From NCBI GenBank assembly GCA_016717285.1, contig JADKFU010000005.1, positions 1,472,501 through 1,536,500 of the forward strand: DNA of 64,000 nt, given 5' to 3'. Positions 62,339 to 64,000 of this stretch are shown here, in pieces; the stretch's first letter is position 1, and each line of letters starts with the position of its first letter. The translations under genes were made by a program, and so were the position numbers. Under the pieces are notes generated by a model that saw nothing but the letters and a program-made list of their open reading frames with translations, was not told the DNA's origin and did not search any database. The stretch comes from Chitinophagaceae bacterium (GTDB lineage: Bacteria > Bacteroidota > Bacteroidia > Chitinophagales > UBA10324).

Positions 62339-63334
62339 CTAAAACTTTCTGAAGCCGATTATTTCCCGCACCTCCTGAACTGTTTTTCCGCCACTGGCTC
62401 TTGCTTTTTCCGCGCCTTGCGAAAGTACCTTTTTCAACAAAGCGGCATCATTGTAAATATCCTTGGCGCGTTCCCTGATGGGTGCGGTAAAAGTGATCAT
62501 GTCTTCTGCCAACTGCTTTTTTAAATCTCCGTATCGAATGGTACAATTATTATAAACCTCTTCAAAGTGTTGAATGGTAGCTGCTGTTGAAACCAGTTCC
62601 AGCAGTTTAAACAGGTTTTGAACCACTTCAGGTTTTTCCTGATTTTGTTGTGTCGGACCGCTGTCTGTTACAGCCTTCATCACTTTTTTACGAATGATAT
62701 CCGGCTCATCTATCAGAAAAATCGCATTTCCTTCTCCTTCTGATTTTCCCATTTTTCCTGATCCATCGAGCCCCGGAACTTTTACAAGCTTATCAGAAAA
62801 GTTAAAGGCAACAGGTTCCGGAAAGTAATCCACTTCATAAATTCTGTTGAAACGGGAAGCGAAATTTCTGGTCATCTCAAGATGTTGCTCCTGGTCTTTT
62901 CCAACAGGCACTTTGTGTGCTTTATGCATGATAATGTCACATGCCATCAGCACAGGATAAGTCAGCAAACCTGCATTCACATTTTCAGGATGTTTGCGGA
63001 TTTTATCTTTAAAAGAAGTGCTGCGTTCCAGTTCACCAACATAAGACAGCATATTCAAAAACAAATAGAGCTCTGCTGTTTCCGGCAAATCACTTTGAAC
63101 GTATAATGTGCATTTATCAGGATCAAGTCCACAGGCAAGATACTCAGCAACTACATGTTGAACGGTCTGGTGTAAGTTGGCCGGGTGAGGATGCGTAGTG
63201 AGTGAATGATAATCAGCTACAAAAAAGAAACAATGAAATTCTTCCTGCATCTTCAAAAAATTAAGCATCGCCCCGAAATAATTACCGAGATGCAGATTGC
63301 CGGTAGGCCGAATGCCACTTACCACTGTTTCCAT
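62339..63334 (-). CDS. trpS: Tryptophanyl-tRNA synthetase
   Basis: A 331-residue class I synthetase from the ATG at 63334; the frame extends 16 codons further upstream (IIFTASKIIFFTLSA), which is AT-rich intergenic-like. It charges tRNA-Trp. The N-terminal VVSGIRPTGNLHLGNYFGA holds the HIGH-type motif (HLGN), the ATP/tRNA region is GKDQEQHLEMTRNFASRFN, and the KMSKS-type motif is DGSGKMGKSEGEGN, with Gly in place of Ser. The gene is divergent from the acyltransferase gene, with only 34 bp between starts. Confidence 0.95.
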   Translation of the reverse strand: METVVSGIRPTGNLHLGNYFGAMLNFLKMQEEFHCFFFVADYHSLTTHPHPANLHQTVQHVVAEYLACGLDPDKCTLYVQSDLPETAELYLFLNMLSYVGELERSTSFKDKIRKHPENVNAGLLTYPVLMACDIIMHKAHKVPVGKDQEQHLEMTRNFASRFNRIYEVDYFPEPVAFNFSDKLVKVPGLDGSGKMGKSEGEGNAIFLIDEPDIIRKKVMKAVTDSGPTQQNQEKPEVVQNLFKLLELVSTAATIQHFEEVYNNCTIRYGDLKKQLAEDMITFTAPIRERAKDIYNDAALLKKVLSQGAEKARASGGKTVQEVREIIGFRKF

Positions 63335-63368
63335 AGCGGACAAAGTAAAAAAAATTATTTTTGACGCT

Positions 63369-64000
63369 GTGAAAATAATCACGCGCGCGCTGAAGGTGAT
63401 CTGGGCCTATTGGTATTTTTTCATCTTCACGCTTATCTTTTTAATTCTGTATCCCGCATTCTTCGTCACTCTTCATAGAGAGAAATGGTGGAAGCAAGCG
63501 AATAGCCTGCGGATTATATGGGGTTATTTTTTATTTCCTTTAACAGGAATTCTTCCACGCATTCATTACGAGCAAAAACTCAGCAAGCACCGTAATTACA
63601 TCTTTTGCTCCAATCACTTTTCCTATTTTGATATCCCCATGTCGGCAATGGTGGCTCGCCGCAACTGGTGTTTTATGGGAAAAGAAGAATTAGCCAGCAT
63701 GCCGATCATCAATATTTTTTTTAAGACAATTGATATCACCGTGAACCGTGAAAATGCACGGGAATCACACAAGGCAATGAAGACAGCAGGAGAGCGGTTG
63801 AAGAAAGGTATGAACATCGTGGTCTATCCGGAAGGCATGATTGGTCCGCATCCTCCCCAATTGGTTCGGTTTAAGAATGGTCCGTTCAAGCTGGCCATTG
63901 AGCACCAGGTGCCTGTTGTACCGGTAACAATGGCCGATAACTGGAAGATTTTATTTGTTGATGGATGGAAAGCTTTTGGGCGTCCCGGAATCGCGAGAGT
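63369..64000 (+). CDS. 1-acyl-sn-glycerol-3-phosphate acyltransferase (PlsC-like), partial
   Basis: The frame starts at a GTG at 63369 and runs off the right edge after 210 codons. It acylates lysophosphatidic acid in phospholipid synthesis. An N-terminal membrane helix (AYWYFFIFTLIFLILYPAFF) is followed by the catalytic NHFSYFD (H-x4-D with His83 and Asp88) and the YPEGMIGP motif (Glu155, Gly156), as in PlsC enzymes. The ends of the family's third and fourth motifs are partly visible (VPVVPVTMAD). The start codon is uncertain since a TTG upstream is possible. Confidence 0.87.
   Translation, partial: MKIITRALKVIWAYWYFFIFTLIFLILYPAFFVTLHREKWWKQANSLRIIWGYFLFPLTGILPRIHYEQKLSKHRNYIFCSNHFSYFDIPMSAMVARRNWCFMGKEELASMPIINIFFKTIDITVNRENARESHKAMKTAGERLKKGMNIVVYPEGMIGPHPPQLVRFKNGPFKLAIEHQVPVVPVTMADNWKILFVDGWKAFGRPGIAR

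Overview
The window reads as a chromosomal segment of a free-living, Gram-negative member of the Bacteroidota, probably near the Chitinophagia/Saprospiria/Sphingobacteriia. Visible support: two secreted proteins with type IX secretion (T9SS) C-terminal sorting domains; an OmpA protein with thrombospondin type-3 repeats; DUF5686, YceI and PorV-like outer-membrane families; AT-rich intergenic DNA with TAnnTTTG-type -7 boxes; and no obvious Shine-Dalgarno sequences. No prophage, integrase, transposase, rRNA or CRISPR was seen. The gene content is mostly housekeeping and cell envelope. Intergenic regions are rich in short repeats. Layout: 1-7.3 kb has a partial glutathione peroxidase, an OmpA-family protein, an EamA transporter, an overlapping minus-strand set (threonine aldolase, DUF547 protein, GT-C membrane glycosyltransferase) and a rhomboid protease. 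7.3-8.4 kb is a gene-free block of dispersed repeats. 8.4-17.3 kb holds a large CUB-domain T9SS cargo protein, a small outer-membrane barrel, an unrecognised 465-residue helical protein, a fatty acid desaturase, a YheT hydrolase and a DUF445 protein. 17.2-23.9 kb holds pyrE, Nudix, CoA-binding, ndk and DHH-phosphoesterase genes, two tandem FKBP isomerases and an RDD protein, with heptamer and nonamer repeat arrays between some of them. 24-33 kb includes Hsp20, DUF2461, a methyltransferase, a 942-residue GT2/GT-C/TPR fusion, a heptose-phosphate kinase and an aminotransferase. 33.4-39.9 kb reads tRNA-Met, CCA-adding enzyme, pRiA4b Orf3-like protein, miaA, phosphoesterase and DUF5686 protein; three of these concern tRNA maturation. 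40-44.6 kb holds two YceI proteins around an outer-membrane barrel, a small membrane protein, a 51-codon small membrane ORF and a CxxCH haem-binding protein, with several Fnr/Crp-like palindromes. 45.8-53.4 kb is a plus-strand glycan set: GH13, GH125, GH13, a TlpA-like thioredoxin protein and a small alpha/beta-hydrolase. 53.4-64 kb contains a methyltransferase, a luciferase-like oxidoreductase, a second Hsp20, a SET-domain protein, a second T9SS cargo protein, an HhH outer-membrane protein with a PorV-like partner, a deoxynucleoside kinase, trpS and a partial lysophosphatidate acyltransferase. Most worth following up: the Fnr-like sites and small transcription unit near 42.8-44 kb; the GT2/GT-C/TPR fusion; the inverted-repeat element with two copies near 57.1 and 61.3 kb, one holding a poly-G block that may be an assembly artefact; and the dispersed 51-bp and 155-bp repeats near 7.4-8.3 kb. 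I found no clear case of a wholly new defence or mobile system. All product calls come from reading motifs by eye, without database searches.
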